The translations under genes were made by a program, and so were the position numbers. Below are positions 22,887 through 30,724 of a stretch of 64,000 bases of DNA, piece by piece (position 1 is the stretch's first letter; each line of letters begins with the position of its first letter). The notes under the pieces are model-generated. The model had not been told where the DNA came from. It was given only the letters and a program-made list of their open reading frames with translations, and searched no databases. The stretch covers positions 62,001 through 126,000 of the IMG/VR virus record IMGVR_UViG_3300008117_000011; one strand, given 5' to 3'. This DNA comes from a virus.

Positions 22887-23061
22887 CAACCGTTATACTT
22901 CCATAACATTCAAGTTTTTTATCAGTCACATTCCACAAATCTTTTTTTCCTTCCGTCATATGACAATTGTGTTTCTTACCAGTTCTCTCACCGAACTCCA
23001 CGATCATATCATTATGACGATTACGAATAAGATGAGGACATTCTTTACAGGGTTTTTTCAT
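22876..23061 (-). CDS. DUF6283-like Cys-rich protein, 61 aa
   Basis: Starts MKKPCKECPHLIRNRHN and has C/H-rich pairs (CKECP, HNCHMTEG, then C near the C-terminus), a pattern seen in the phage DUF6283-type zinc proteins. Probable metal binding. It has a clear host-type promoter just upstream. Confidence 0.68.
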   Translation of the reverse strand: MKKPCKECPHLIRNRHNDMIVEFGERTGKKHNCHMTEGKKDLWNVTDKKLECYGSITVGYM

Positions 23062-23065
23062 TAGA

Positions 23066-23096
23066 CAAAAATAACAAATTATTTAATATCCACAAA
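23066..23096 (-). promoter_or_regulatory. Host-type promoter (TTTG-N19-TATTTTTG)
   Basis: Perfect fit to TTTG-N19-TAnnTTTG on the minus strand, ending 4 bases before the ATG at 23061, so its transcript would have a very short or no leader. Confidence 0.6.
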
Positions 23097-23585
23097 AGAT
23101 TTTATAGGTTTTAAATAATTTTTAATATCTCTATAATTACACCATAAGCCTTGTCCTTCAGCACCACCCTGTCTTGTTACAAGTCCTTTATTTTTTAGTC
23201 CTAAAAATTCAGATTTACTGATAATAAAAACGTCAATACCCTGGAAATTAATACCACATAAAAGTAAATAATCATAATCGTGATCCTCCATTATGTGTTG
23301 CCATTTCCAATCACCATTACTTACCCAATATCTAGATGATTTAACTTCAAATTTTTTACCGGATGAGTTTTGTTTTATGTCGTGTCCAGTACCACTTGGC
23401 TTGTCTAACTTTAAGTGTTCTTTAATAATTCTTTGTAATTTTTCACCAAAAGACTTATTTCCGAGTCCAACCATTTTTACAATGTCTGGGTGGGCATTAT
23501 TCTCAATATAATAATCAACCTGGGTTTTGGTTGTTTTTATACTTTCAAAAGATTTTGTCTTATTGATTTCATCTATTGATATCAT
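23079..23585 (-). CDS. Predicted PD-(D/E)XK endonuclease
   Basis: A 168-residue protein. The candidate active site is Asp69 in GTGHDIKQ and Glu80-Val-Lys82 in KKFEVKSSRYW, which fits the D...(D/E)xK signature of the restriction-endonuclease-like superfamily. Later segments (DYDYLLLCGINFQGIDVFIIS) fit the beta-strand core. The start at MISIDEINK was chosen over an earlier ATG that would overlap the protease gene. It may cut host DNA or process phage DNA; specificity unknown. Confidence 0.75.
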   Translation of the reverse strand: MISIDEINKTKSFESIKTTKTQVDYYIENNAHPDIVKMVGLGNKSFGEKLQRIIKEHLKLDKPSGTGHDIKQNSSGKKFEVKSSRYWVSNGDWKWQHIMEDHDYDYLLLCGINFQGIDVFIISKSEFLGLKNKGLVTRQGGAEGQGLWCNYRDIKNYLKPIKSFVDIK

Positions 23586-23595
23586 ATTAATAAAA

Positions 23596-24177
23596 TTATT
23601 TTTTGGTTTTGAACTTGTACTCGGTATCAATTTTTCTTTTGCCGTATTTTTTTTCCATTAGTTTCTGGTGTAAGTCCCATTCCAATATTGATTCATTTGT
23701 TTGTTTTAACCTTTTTGAAACTTTTTTTGTTGATTCCACATCAAATTCTACCCCGTGTCTATTAGGAAATTCATAAACTAATCTATCTGTTGACATATTA
23801 TGTTGTTTTAAAAGGATGTAAGCTCCAAGATCAGCCTCTATTTCATCTTTTTGAGAACGAGGTCCGTTGTGATTCAATAATAAATGAGTAACTTCGTGTG
23901 CTTCAACAAAAACTAAATCGTCAAAAGTTAAGTTAGAGTCTATGAATTCCTCACCATTAATTATTATCGTTTTATCTTCTGGTGAATAAAAACCATAACC
24001 ATATTCATCAAATAATGTTTTTAAAACATCATAATTATCATAATCTTTAAATACAATCATAATGTCAACACTTGGAAAAAATCTACTAGGGTATGGTAAT
24101 ACTTCCGTATTTCCCTCACTTAAAAGTTTTTTAGTGATAAGGTTTAATTGATTTTCAGTAATAATAATCTTTTTCAT
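23596..24177 (-). CDS. HExxH metalloprotease, 193 aa
   Basis: Zinc protease signature HEVTH (His94-Glu95-x-x-His98) followed by EIEAD (114-116), the pattern of ImmA/IrrE-type or related gluzincin proteases where the second Glu/Asp completes the site. The N-terminus (MKKIIITENQLNLITKKLLSE) is like short N-terminal segments in other proteins here. The start at 24177 is 2 bases after the motif ATATTTATTA. It could cleave a regulator, as ImmA does, or a virion precursor. Confidence 0.78.
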   Translation of the reverse strand: MKKIIITENQLNLITKKLLSEGNTEVLPYPSRFFPSVDIMIVFKDYDNYDVLKTLFDEYGYGFYSPEDKTIIINGEEFIDSNLTFDDLVFVEAHEVTHLLLNHNGPRSQKDEIEADLGAYILLKQHNMSTDRLVYEFPNRHGVEFDVESTKKVSKRLKQTNESILEWDLHQKLMEKKYGKRKIDTEYKFKTKK

Positions 24178-24179
24178 AC

Positions 24180-24189
24180 TAATAAATAT
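24180..24189 (-). promoter_or_regulatory. ATATTTATTA motif ahead of metalloprotease gene
   Basis: Motif copy 2 bases before the ATG at 24177. It reaches the last base of the gene upstream. Confidence 0.45.
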
Positions 24190-25088
24190 CAAGGAAGTTC
24201 ATCTCTTTCGTGTCTTGCATAACTGGCCATATTTCTTACAATATCCTCAATACTACGCCACTCAATATTACTATTATAAGTTGTGGTATTTCTACTATGT
24301 ACATTGTATATTAGATTGTCACCGGTTGTTGTTACATTTGGATAATTTGAAATTTTAAAGTCATTAGCTAGTAGCGTTTCGTTTCCAAAATCTACAATAC
24401 CTAATTCTTTTGCTAATTGATGTGTTGATTCTTCTTTTTTCAACTCCTTTTTTATTTTAAGGAAAATCTCATCCGGTAGATCAAAATAAAGTGGACTTAC
24501 CTCAATATCTTCTTCGGTCCAAGCATTAAAAACTTTTATACTTCCTATCTCCCTAGAAAAAGCAAGTTTAAAATTTGTATACTTGTTTATAACATAAATT
24601 AGTTTATGAGTATTAAGATATTTTTTCCAGTATTTTTCTTGAGTTGTGCACCAGGTTGTTCCGCTACCATATCTTTTAGATGCTAAATACGTTAACGGTA
24701 CTAGTACGGACCACTCATCTGTCCAGTGAATTTTTTTAATTTGTTTCTCACTTTTCTTTTGCTCTTCAATTTCTTCAGCTAGTTTAACTACAGATTCTAA
24801 AGACTCAAAATCCTCATACTTACTTATATCATTTTCTTTAATTCTTTTTTGTTTTGAATGTCTTTCAAATTCATTTAATGTTGTAATGTTGCCCGGTTCA
24901 AATAACCAGGTTGCCAAGTACCCTTTAAACTCATCTGAATTAGGACTGTAAAGGTCATTATTCTTTAATTGTTTAATTAAGAATTCAGTATACTTATAAG
25001 ACCCGGTTGGGTCAATTGCTGCCATAATATCAAATAGTGTGATATTAAGATCTGGATGTTGTTTCTTTAAATTTTCTAATCTTGACAT
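24189..25088 (-). CDS. WCT-domain protein 2, 299 aa
   Basis: Second member of the WCT group. The N-terminal helical part (YKYTEFLIKQL, 31-41) and ENDISKYEDFESL (86-98) align with the 18927 product. The core is LVPLTYLASKRYGSGTTWCT with WCT at 146-148, followed by LIYVINKYTNFKLAF. The C-terminus is unrelated and ends in charged residues. Function unknown. Confidence 0.78.
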   Translation of the reverse strand: MSRLENLKKQHPDLNITLFDIMAAIDPTGSYKYTEFLIKQLKNNDLYSPNSDEFKGYLATWLFEPGNITTLNEFERHSKQKRIKENDISKYEDFESLESVVKLAEEIEEQKKSEKQIKKIHWTDEWSVLVPLTYLASKRYGSGTTWCTTQEKYWKKYLNTHKLIYVINKYTNFKLAFSREIGSIKVFNAWTEEDIEVSPLYFDLPDEIFLKIKKELKKEESTHQLAKELGIVDFGNETLLANDFKISNYPNVTTTGDNLIYNVHSRNTTTYNSNIEWRSIEDIVRNMASYARHERDELP

Positions 25089-25109
25089 ATCGTAATAATA
25101 AAATTTTAC

Positions 25110-25198
25110 TTTTAATAAAACAAGAAGGGAGAGTAAATTCTCTCCCTTAAAAAGGTCGGACCGGATCCGACTCCACCACCTTATTTTAATAAAACAAG
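25110..25198. repeat. Cassette between 15-bp direct repeats with two hairpins
   Basis: The 15-mer TTTTAATAAAACAAG occurs at 25110-25124 and 25184-25198. Between them lie a 9-bp stem (AAGGGAGAG/CTCTCCCTT, 25125-25148) and a 6-bp stem (GTCGGA/TCCGAC, 25155-25171). It is GC-richer than its surroundings. It is probably a transcription terminator region that has been duplicated or inserted; a short mobile cassette is possible. Confidence 0.55.
25125..25148. terminator. Intrinsic terminator, 9-bp stem
   Basis: Stem AAGGGAGAG/CTCTCCCTT with loop TAAATT. On the minus strand it is followed by CTTGTTTTATT, so it would end transcripts coming from the lipoprotein gene at 25204. Confidence 0.65.
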
Positions 25199-25203
25199 GA
25201 AAA

Positions 25204-25650
25204 TTATTGTCTTGTCATCCAAAAGTAGTAATATGTTTCATTACTGGATCCCATTGTTATATCGGTAAACTTAAGACCATTTATAACACCTTGGTCTAAA
25301 TTACCCTGGTAAATAGTTCCGCTAACATTACCAAAAGGTGTATAATTTAGTGTTAAATTGTATGCCGAAGCTGTAGTATAGAATGAGTATGTCGCTTGTG
25401 AACCATTATAATTATAACTTGTTTTAGTTACAAATTCTAATGTGTCACTTGTTGTAATGATGCTTCCAATACCGCCAACACGATAGCCAGTTATAATCCA
25501 GGTTTGTCCGGCTAAAGAGTAATTAGAATCAATTTGATTTGAGTCTGTTACAATTGGACTGGGTGGGTTTGGGGGTCCGGTAGGTGCAACAGTTTCTTTC
25601 TGACAAGAAAAAAATGCTACCGGAATTAAAATATAAAATAGTTTTTTCAT
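25204..25650 (-). CDS. Lipoprotein, 148 aa
   Basis: Begins MKKLFYILIPVAFFSCQKE, a lipoprotein signal with Cys16, followed by a Pro/Thr-rich linker (PTGPPNPPSPIV) and a beta-rich domain of about 110 residues (LAGQTWIITGYRVGG, TLEFVTKTSYNYNG). This layout is that of small Bacteroidota lipoproteins with a lipocalin-like fold. In a phage it could change the host surface and block superinfection; that is inference. Confidence 0.78.
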   Translation of the reverse strand: MKKLFYILIPVAFFSCQKETVAPTGPPNPPSPIVTDSNQIDSNYSLAGQTWIITGYRVGGIGSIITTSDTLEFVTKTSYNYNGSQATYSFYTTASAYNLTLNYTPFGNVSGTIYQGNLDQGVINGLKFTDITMGSSNETYYYFWMTRQ

Positions 25651-25651
25651 A

Positions 25652-25927
25652 TTACTTTGTTACTAATGCTTCAATTTTACTTTTAACTTGGTCAGTTATT
25701 GACAATTCTTTTGTTGTTGTAACGACAACACAATTTTTGAGAATCTTACTTGGTATGTTAATCAAAAATGTATCACCATTAAAAAATGATAGGTTGTCAT
25801 TGAGTTCAATTGACGCGTGAACCATTTTCAAAAACAATTTAAATTGGACTTGGTCCATAAATGTCTCATTGATAAGCTCACCCATTGTCTCACTTATAAC
25901 TCTAATATTAAATACTTGTTTATTCAT
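25652..25927 (-). CDS. Hypothetical protein, 91 aa
   Basis: Start at MNKQVFNIRVISE (25927), not at the earlier MYICD. Alpha/beta composition; C-terminal helical part SITDQVKSKIEALVTK. It is translated 1 base before the lipoprotein gene and has a host-type promoter immediately upstream. Confidence 0.68.
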   Translation of the reverse strand: MNKQVFNIRVISETMGELINETFMDQVQFKLFLKMVHASIELNDNLSFFNGDTFLINIPSKILKNCVVVTTTKELSITDQVKSKIEALVTK

Positions 25928-25931
25928 ATCA

Positions 25932-25963
25932 CAAATATACAATTATTTCATTAATAAAACAAA
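25932..25963 (-). promoter_or_regulatory. Host-type promoter (TTTG-N20-TATATTTG)
   Basis: TTTG and TATATTTG spaced by 20 on the minus strand, 5 bases before the ATG at 25927. It would drive the 25652 gene and the lipoprotein. Confidence 0.62.
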
Positions 25964-26000
25964 AAACCCACAAATATTTTATTACAAATTTTGTGGGTTT
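25964..26000. terminator. Bidirectional terminator
   Basis: Stem AAACCCACAAA/TTTGTGGGTTT around an AT-rich loop. It separates the Nudix unit from the promoter at 25932 and works in both directions. The adjacent 26001-26085 is AT-rich and shows no gene. Confidence 0.75.
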
Positions 26001-26085
26001 TAAATTCTAAACCATAAATTTTATAAGAAGAAGGTGATTTAGGTTTTGTGTATTATAAATATGTATAATTTTTAAAAAAGTCAAA

Positions 26086-26502
26086 TTAATTTAAAACTTT
26101 TTGAATTATTTTACCTAATTGTTCATTGTCCCTAGTCTCTGGTACTTCATCTTTTGTAAAATACCCACATTTAGTGTGTTCGTGACCATCTTTTGCTTTA
26201 GTTAAGTCCGGTGTTAATTCTTTATCACTTTCATAATAAAAAACATAAACCATACCCTTTTTTGTTTTATCTTTTTTATATCTATTTATGAAACCCACCA
26301 ATTCTAATTTGTTTGGTAATGTTAAATCTGTTTCTTCTTTAAATTCACGAAGTGCACCATCTAATGGTGTTTCACCTTCTTCAATATGTCCTGAAGGAAT
26401 TGACCATATCCCGGGCATTGATTCTTTTGGTGATCTCTTACACAAAAGAACCTTGTTTTTGTTTTTAACCAAAACTCCGGCATATCTTTTAAATTCTTTC
26501 AT
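26086..26502 (-). CDS. Nudix hydrolase
   Basis: A 138-residue protein with a Nudix box: GHIEEGETPLDGALREFKEETD fits G-x5-E-x7-REUxEExGU apart from the final Gly (Asp is present). The N-terminus VLVKNKNKVLLCKRSPKES is the usual first strand, so the closest relatives would be MutT-type or ADP-ribose pyrophosphatases. It hydrolyses nucleoside diphosphates linked to another group. Divergent from the DUF192 gene, with a shared 20-base intergenic region. Confidence 0.9.
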   Translation of the reverse strand: MKEFKRYAGVLVKNKNKVLLCKRSPKESMPGIWSIPSGHIEEGETPLDGALREFKEETDLTLPNKLELVGFINRYKKDKTKKGMVYVFYYESDKELTPDLTKAKDGHEHTKCGYFTKDEVPETRDNEQLGKIIQKVLN

Positions 26503-26509
26503 CTTTATT

Positions 26510-26519
26510 ATATTTATAA
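26510..26519 (+). promoter_or_regulatory. ATATTTATAA motif ahead of DUF192 gene
   Basis: 2 bases before the ATG at 26522. The same bases read on the other strand as TTATAAATAT serve the divergent Nudix gene. Confidence 0.45.
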
Positions 26520-26521
26520 GT

Positions 26522-26890
26522 ATGTGTCAAATAAAAATAAATGGAAACCTTTTTAATGTTAAAACATTTTTATCACCAAAAGATGTTGAAGAGGGCATGA
26601 TGGGTAAAACATTCAAGGACCTTAATTGTGATGGTGCTTTGTTTGTTATGGATGATGATGAACATCATTTCTGGATGAAAAATTGTGTGATAAGCTTGGA
26701 TATTATTTTTATTGATGGTGATACCGGAATGATAACTGGAATTCACAAAAATTGTCGTCCTTGTTTGGTGGATGATTGCCCAAGATACAAAGGTTATGGT
26801 GATTTTGTTTTAGAACTTCCTGGTGGAACTTGTATTAAAAACGATATTAATATTGACGATAAGGTCGTTTTTGATTACGAAGCTGATTAA
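26522..26890 (+). CDS. DUF192 family protein, 122 aa
   Basis: Typical DUF192 core: GMMGKTF, then GALFVMDDDEHHFWMKNCVISLDIIFID, with the conserved FWMKN.. block. The family is widespread and small, of unclear function (metal-related or chaperone-like proposals exist). I use the ATG at 26522 next to the motif; an upstream frame continues but overlaps the Nudix gene. Confidence 0.88.
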   Translation: MCQIKINGNLFNVKTFLSPKDVEEGMMGKTFKDLNCDGALFVMDDDEHHFWMKNCVISLDIIFIDGDTGMITGIHKNCRPCLVDDCPRYKGYGDFVLELPGGTCIKNDINIDDKVVFDYEAD

Positions 26891-27669
26891 CCAACAAGTT
26901 CCGTTTTATTTTTCTTATAACTTTCAATAAGTTGTTTTTGTGAAACATAACCAATTAATTTTCTCTTAAAAAGAGGTAATAAGGTTTCTTCAATTGGGAA
27001 GTCTTCACACCCAAACATTTCAAATACCGGTAGATTTTTATTATCATCTTTAAACCAACCGCTAAACTCTTTTATAATCTTTGGGATTGTAAGTCCATTT
27101 TTTTTATCAGAATAAATAAGATTTACAAATACTTTATTTTCTGGTGAATTTTTTGCTGCCGGTCTTATTTCGTATTCCCAAATATAATTTGTGGAATTTG
27201 TTTTATTAATGAAATAAAAATACCCTTTATTAGATGTAACGTTCTTGTAGCTTTTTTTATTTTTAATTCTAATCCCATCAAATACTGTTTCCCATACAGC
27301 TTTTGCAAAACCAAAGTATTCAAATATTCTAGGGGCTGAATATGTCAAAATTTTTGTAAATTCTTCATATTCTTCTTTTGACATATCCGGAACATTTTTT
27401 ATTTTAAGATCTTTAACAAGGAGTTCATCGTCCACAGTGTCAAACTTTTTGTTTGTGTAGATTAGTTTTTTATCTTTAAGTAACGTTTGGATGTTTGCTA
27501 AGTGAAGTGAGAGTTCAATGAACCCAGGATATAATTCCATATTGTCTAGTTTTTCACCCATCTTCTGAAAATACGACAATAACTTATATTCTTTATGTTC
27601 TCTATCAATTGGTTTTTCAAAAATCCAATCGGTATTCATTAAAAATTTTATTTTATTTTTGTTTGCCAT
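26887..27669 (-). CDS. Hypothetical protein, 260 aa
   Basis: A mid-sized protein with NTDWIFEKPIDREHKEYKL near the N-terminus (about 12-30). The C-terminal half is mixed alpha/beta. It looks like a conserved large-phage protein, but I cannot name it. Its stop meets the stop of the DUF192 gene (4-base overlap), so the two are convergent. Confidence 0.7.
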   Translation of the reverse strand: MANKNKIKFLMNTDWIFEKPIDREHKEYKLLSYFQKMGEKLDNMELYPGFIELSLHLANIQTLLKDKKLIYTNKKFDTVDDELLVKDLKIKNVPDMSKEEYEEFTKILTYSAPRIFEYFGFAKAVWETVFDGIRIKNKKSYKNVTSNKGYFYFINKTNSTNYIWEYEIRPAAKNSPENKVFVNLIYSDKKNGLTIPKIIKEFSGWFKDDNKNLPVFEMFGCEDFPIEETLLPLFKRKLIGYVSQKQLIESYKKNKTELVG

Positions 27670-27708
27670 CTTATCATAAGAATAAACATAAAGTATCTTG
27701 TGTAAATA

Positions 27709-29226
27709 TTAATCAATTCTCATTACAACATATGATGTACCATTTATTGTATATACATCATAGTTTCCATCATAACCATTCAAATCACCATAGTCACTAT
27801 TACTCAATGTATCTTCTAATAGTTCATCTTTATCAATATAATCAGTCCAGTCATAACCCATATCACTTAAAAAAGAGAGAGCTCTTCCCCCAATATGGTC
27901 ACTAATATAGTCTTCAACAGCTTCTTCAATTGCATCATCTGTTGGTTCACCATCTGGGTTTTCTTTTATTTCTTCTATTTCATAATCAATATCTGAAATT
28001 CTTTCTTCTCTAGCCTCTTCGTGTTCTTCAGTATCTTCATCATCATATATTTGATGAGGTGATACTACCTGACCATCTTTGTATAATACCCAATTATTTC
28101 TTGACGGGTCACTACTTGTATTTCTATATTGGAACCTATTATCTTCTGGGTCCTCAAAATCAAACACGTCACCAGTTTCTCTTGTTGCGTTTTGAACTGG
28201 GGCTCTTACCCCTTCGTTTTCATAAACCCATTTTTCCATTTCAAGAAGCCAGATTTCCTCTTCTTGACTATCACTTAATTCTAATTGTACACCATAACTA
28301 TCCGGATCATCTGTTACCCAGTCTCTTATTGAATCTTCAAAATCCTCTATAACTTTTTTCTCATCAATATAATTTTTAAGGTGGTCAGTACTAAAGTAAT
28401 TAATTGGGTCATCTATGTGTTCTTCATAGTAATCATTTAAAGATCTATCAGCGTCTGAATAATCTCCAACAGCAAATTCTTGACCACTACTAAGTGATTT
28501 AAATCTTGTTAACTGATAATACCCACCATCTTCAGATAAATCGTATACATCAATTTTATCATCTAGAATTGATTCTATTTCTTCTTCAAGTTCCGTTATT
28601 TGATCTGTAACCTCATCGTATCTTTCCTCCCAATCCTCATTCTCAGTACTTAAATTTTCTTGTTCTTCTTCAAGGGATTTTATCCGAGATTTAAGTTCAT
28701 TAATTTCTTCCTCATCATCCTCAGATATTGTGTCAATACTACCCAAATTTTCAATATATCTAAAAAGAGCTTGTGCTTTTTCACCTTCTTCTGGTATATT
28801 AGGATTAGTTAAATCCCACTCGCCAGCTTTTCTTAATTCATCTTGACTTGCAAGGTTTTGTCTTAAAATTCTTGCTAATCTTTTAGCTTCAACTGGTGTG
28901 TCCCAAACCCATTCAGAACCATAAACTTTTGTTTGGTCAAGAGTTGATAAACCAGACCTTGACGCGTTAAGATTTCCTTGAATTATAATTGGTCCTAAAT
29001 CGGTAATTTTTTGATTATCATTTAAATTAATACTTCCGGTAACAACTATTGTTTTTCCTTTAAACTTTGGAAGTCTTGGAATTGCTTGGGCTTGGTAGTT
29101 TACTCTTTTAAGTAAATCCATATATTCTTCAGGTGAAATTTCAATCTGTTCATTTTCTTCTTCTTTAAGAATTTTTCTAACAACTCTAGATATATCTGAA
29201 TATGTGAATGTCACTTTATTTTTCAT
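27709..29226 (-). CDS. Acidic probable virion protein, 505 aa
   Basis: Begins MKNKVTFTYSDISRVVRKIL, a short basic helical leader similar to leaders in other proteins here, followed by an acidic body. About 60-160 is beta-type with repeated strands (KTIVVTGSINLNDNQ). About 170-230 is a strong acidic coiled coil (EEINELKSRIKSLEEEQENL). The rest is Asp/Glu-rich. No enzyme motif; a virion or internal head protein is likely. The start is 5 bases after the motif ATATTTATTA. Confidence 0.68.
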   Translation of the reverse strand: MKNKVTFTYSDISRVVRKILKEEENEQIEISPEEYMDLLKRVNYQAQAIPRLPKFKGKTIVVTGSINLNDNQKITDLGPIIIQGNLNASRSGLSTLDQTKVYGSEWVWDTPVEAKRLARILRQNLASQDELRKAGEWDLTNPNIPEEGEKAQALFRYIENLGSIDTISEDDEEEINELKSRIKSLEEEQENLSTENEDWEERYDEVTDQITELEEEIESILDDKIDVYDLSEDGGYYQLTRFKSLSSGQEFAVGDYSDADRSLNDYYEEHIDDPINYFSTDHLKNYIDEKKVIEDFEDSIRDWVTDDPDSYGVQLELSDSQEEEIWLLEMEKWVYENEGVRAPVQNATRETGDVFDFEDPEDNRFQYRNTSSDPSRNNWVLYKDGQVVSPHQIYDDEDTEEHEEAREERISDIDYEIEEIKENPDGEPTDDAIEEAVEDYISDHIGGRALSFLSDMGYDWTDYIDKDELLEDTLSNSDYGDLNGYDGNYDVYTINGTSYVVMRID

Positions 29227-29231
29227 ACTTC

Positions 29232-29241
29232 TAATAAATAT
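29232..29241 (-). promoter_or_regulatory. ATATTTATTA motif ahead of 505-aa protein gene
   Basis: 5 bases before the ATG at 29226; a plus-strand copy for the 50-aa gene follows 30 bases away. Confidence 0.5.
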
Positions 29242-29271
29242 TTAAAACTTTACAATTATTGTAATTGAAAG

Positions 29272-29281
29272 ATATTTATAA
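29272..29281 (+). promoter_or_regulatory. ATATTTATAA motif ahead of 50-aa protein gene
   Basis: Exact motif, 29 bases before the ATG at 29311, with TATAAATA overlapping it. Confidence 0.5.
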
Positions 29282-29310
29282 ATAAATAAACCAACTAAAA
29301 ACAATTTGTT

Positions 29311-29463
29311 ATGGGTTGTGGATGCAAAAACAAAGGAAACAATACTCCAGCACCTTCTACTGTACAGTCTACCGGTAATAAAACCGCTAGTACTAATACA
29401 AATCAGAACTCAATTCAAGAGTCTGTAAAGAAAGTGATTGAGAAGTATTACAATAAAAAATAA
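29311..29463 (+). CDS. Small Cys-rich-start protein, 50 aa
   Basis: Begins MGCGCKNKGNNTPAPSTV, then a Thr/Asn-rich linker, then a C-terminal helix QESVKKVIEKYYNKK. It has a motif upstream and a good terminator downstream, so it is a separate unit and credible despite its size. Unknown function. Confidence 0.65.
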   Translation: MGCGCKNKGNNTPAPSTVQSTGNKTASTNTNQNSIQESVKKVIEKYYNKK

Positions 29464-29485
29464 TTTCCTTTGGCCAAAGAAAATG

Positions 29486-29516
29486 AAGGTGGGAAGTAAT
29501 TTCCGCCTTTTTTTAT
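29486..29516 (+). terminator. Intrinsic terminator after 50-aa gene
   Basis: 10-bp stem AAGGTGGGAA/TTTCCGCCTT with loop GTAA, then a run of T. The T-run leads into the next motif copy at 29515. Confidence 0.8.
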
Positions 29517-29524
29517 ATTTATAA
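29515..29524 (+). promoter_or_regulatory. ATATTTATAA motif ahead of 373-aa protein gene
   Basis: Exact motif, 4 bases before the ATG at 29529. Confidence 0.5.
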
Positions 29525-29528
29525 TATA

Positions 29529-30650
29529 ATGGCAAGTATTGATACATTTATTGAACAGCATAATAATGGTTGGTTTACCGAAAAGGTAGTTCCGGTATTT
29601 AATAATCTTAAAAACTTTCTTCGTGTTGTTATAAATAAAGGAAAACAAGCTGAACTTTCCTTGGGGGAGATTCCGGATTATGAATTTTGGGACGACCCAA
29701 CACTTTTTGATTTTTTAGAGGAAAATGGATTTTTAAATCATATGACACCTCGTGATATTACATATTTTAATGATGATGTTCATAATACATTTCTTCTTTG
29801 GCAATTAGAAAAAAATCCAAAAGAAACATTAGAGTTTATTTGTAAAACAATACTTAGAGATGTTGAGTTTAAAAATGAACATTTCTATCTTCATTTATCT
29901 CCTAGATCTGAGTTATCAGAACTCTTTAGTAATAGTGATCGTGACCGGTCTTTAGCTAGAGATTTATTAGAAGGAGATTTATGGGATGTGTTTAGTGATA
30001 CAATATGGGATGATACATATTCACAGGTAATTGAATATTTAGACGAAACAAATCTTGAGGTATTAAAAAGATATATTATGAAACATATTGGTAATGTCGT
30101 ATTATCAACAGAAGATTATGAATCTGATTTTTTTCATTTATTATCTGAAGAACAAGGAACTGAAGGTTCGTTTGAAGTAACTCACGAAAATGTATCTGAA
30201 CTTATTAAAGATAAAAACGCTATGCTTGAACTTCTGGATACAGAACTATCTGAATTAAACTCAGAGTTAGGATCGGTACATTATCAAGCATACAACCAGG
30301 CTTGGATTGATGGGGCTGAAAGAACTATGTGGGATAGTCTTGAGAAGTATTTTGATACTGAAAGCTGGATTCACGATGAAAAAACAACAAATGACGGAAA
30401 GAAATTTTTTTATTCGTATATTAGAATTAGAGATTTTTATGGTGTGTTAAAAAAATTTTTAACTGAACATAAAATACCAGAGTATAGTGATTCTAATTTA
30501 GATTACTATTCTGAGTACGTTGGTTTCTTAAGTAATCAAATGGCCGATGGTGATTTACAATGGTTGCGATTAAATGTTGATGAGTGGCCAGATAGTGACC
30601 TTGTTGATGAATTAATCAATGACGTATTTTTAGAACACGTAAATGTTTAA
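29529..30650 (+). CDS. Hypothetical acidic protein, 373 aa
   Basis: Acidic, largely helical protein with Trp/Asp-rich segments (EIPDYEFWDDPTLFDFL near 47-63; MWDSLEKYF near 270). It ends in an acidic helical tail. No recognised domain. Flanked by late-type motif and separate from the next plus-strand gene by 74 bases; a virion or assembly role is possible. Confidence 0.7.
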   Translation: MASIDTFIEQHNNGWFTEKVVPVFNNLKNFLRVVINKGKQAELSLGEIPDYEFWDDPTLFDFLEENGFLNHMTPRDITYFNDDVHNTFLLWQLEKNPKETLEFICKTILRDVEFKNEHFYLHLSPRSELSELFSNSDRDRSLARDLLEGDLWDVFSDTIWDDTYSQVIEYLDETNLEVLKRYIMKHIGNVVLSTEDYESDFFHLLSEEQGTEGSFEVTHENVSELIKDKNAMLELLDTELSELNSELGSVHYQAYNQAWIDGAERTMWDSLEKYFDTESWIHDEKTTNDGKKFFYSYIRIRDFYGVLKKFLTEHKIPEYSDSNLDYYSEYVGFLSNQMADGDLQWLRLNVDEWPDSDLVDELINDVFLEHVNV

Positions 30651-30724
30651 TTAATTAAACAAAGAAACCACTTAACTATTTAGTGTTTAAAATAAAAATC
30701 ATATTCATTATAAAAAAATGAATT

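Noticed and set aside
25155-25182. tRNA-like T-arm and CCA-type end (GTCGG...CCGAC, CCACCA)
   Set aside because: Loop sequence does not fit the T-loop, and no anticodon or D-arm is present upstream. It is a plain hairpin inside a direct-repeat cassette.
27609-28352. Plus-strand frames rich in His/Tyr/Leu
   Set aside because: Antisense of the acidic 505-aa and 260-aa genes; composition is the mirror of their Asp/Glu codons.
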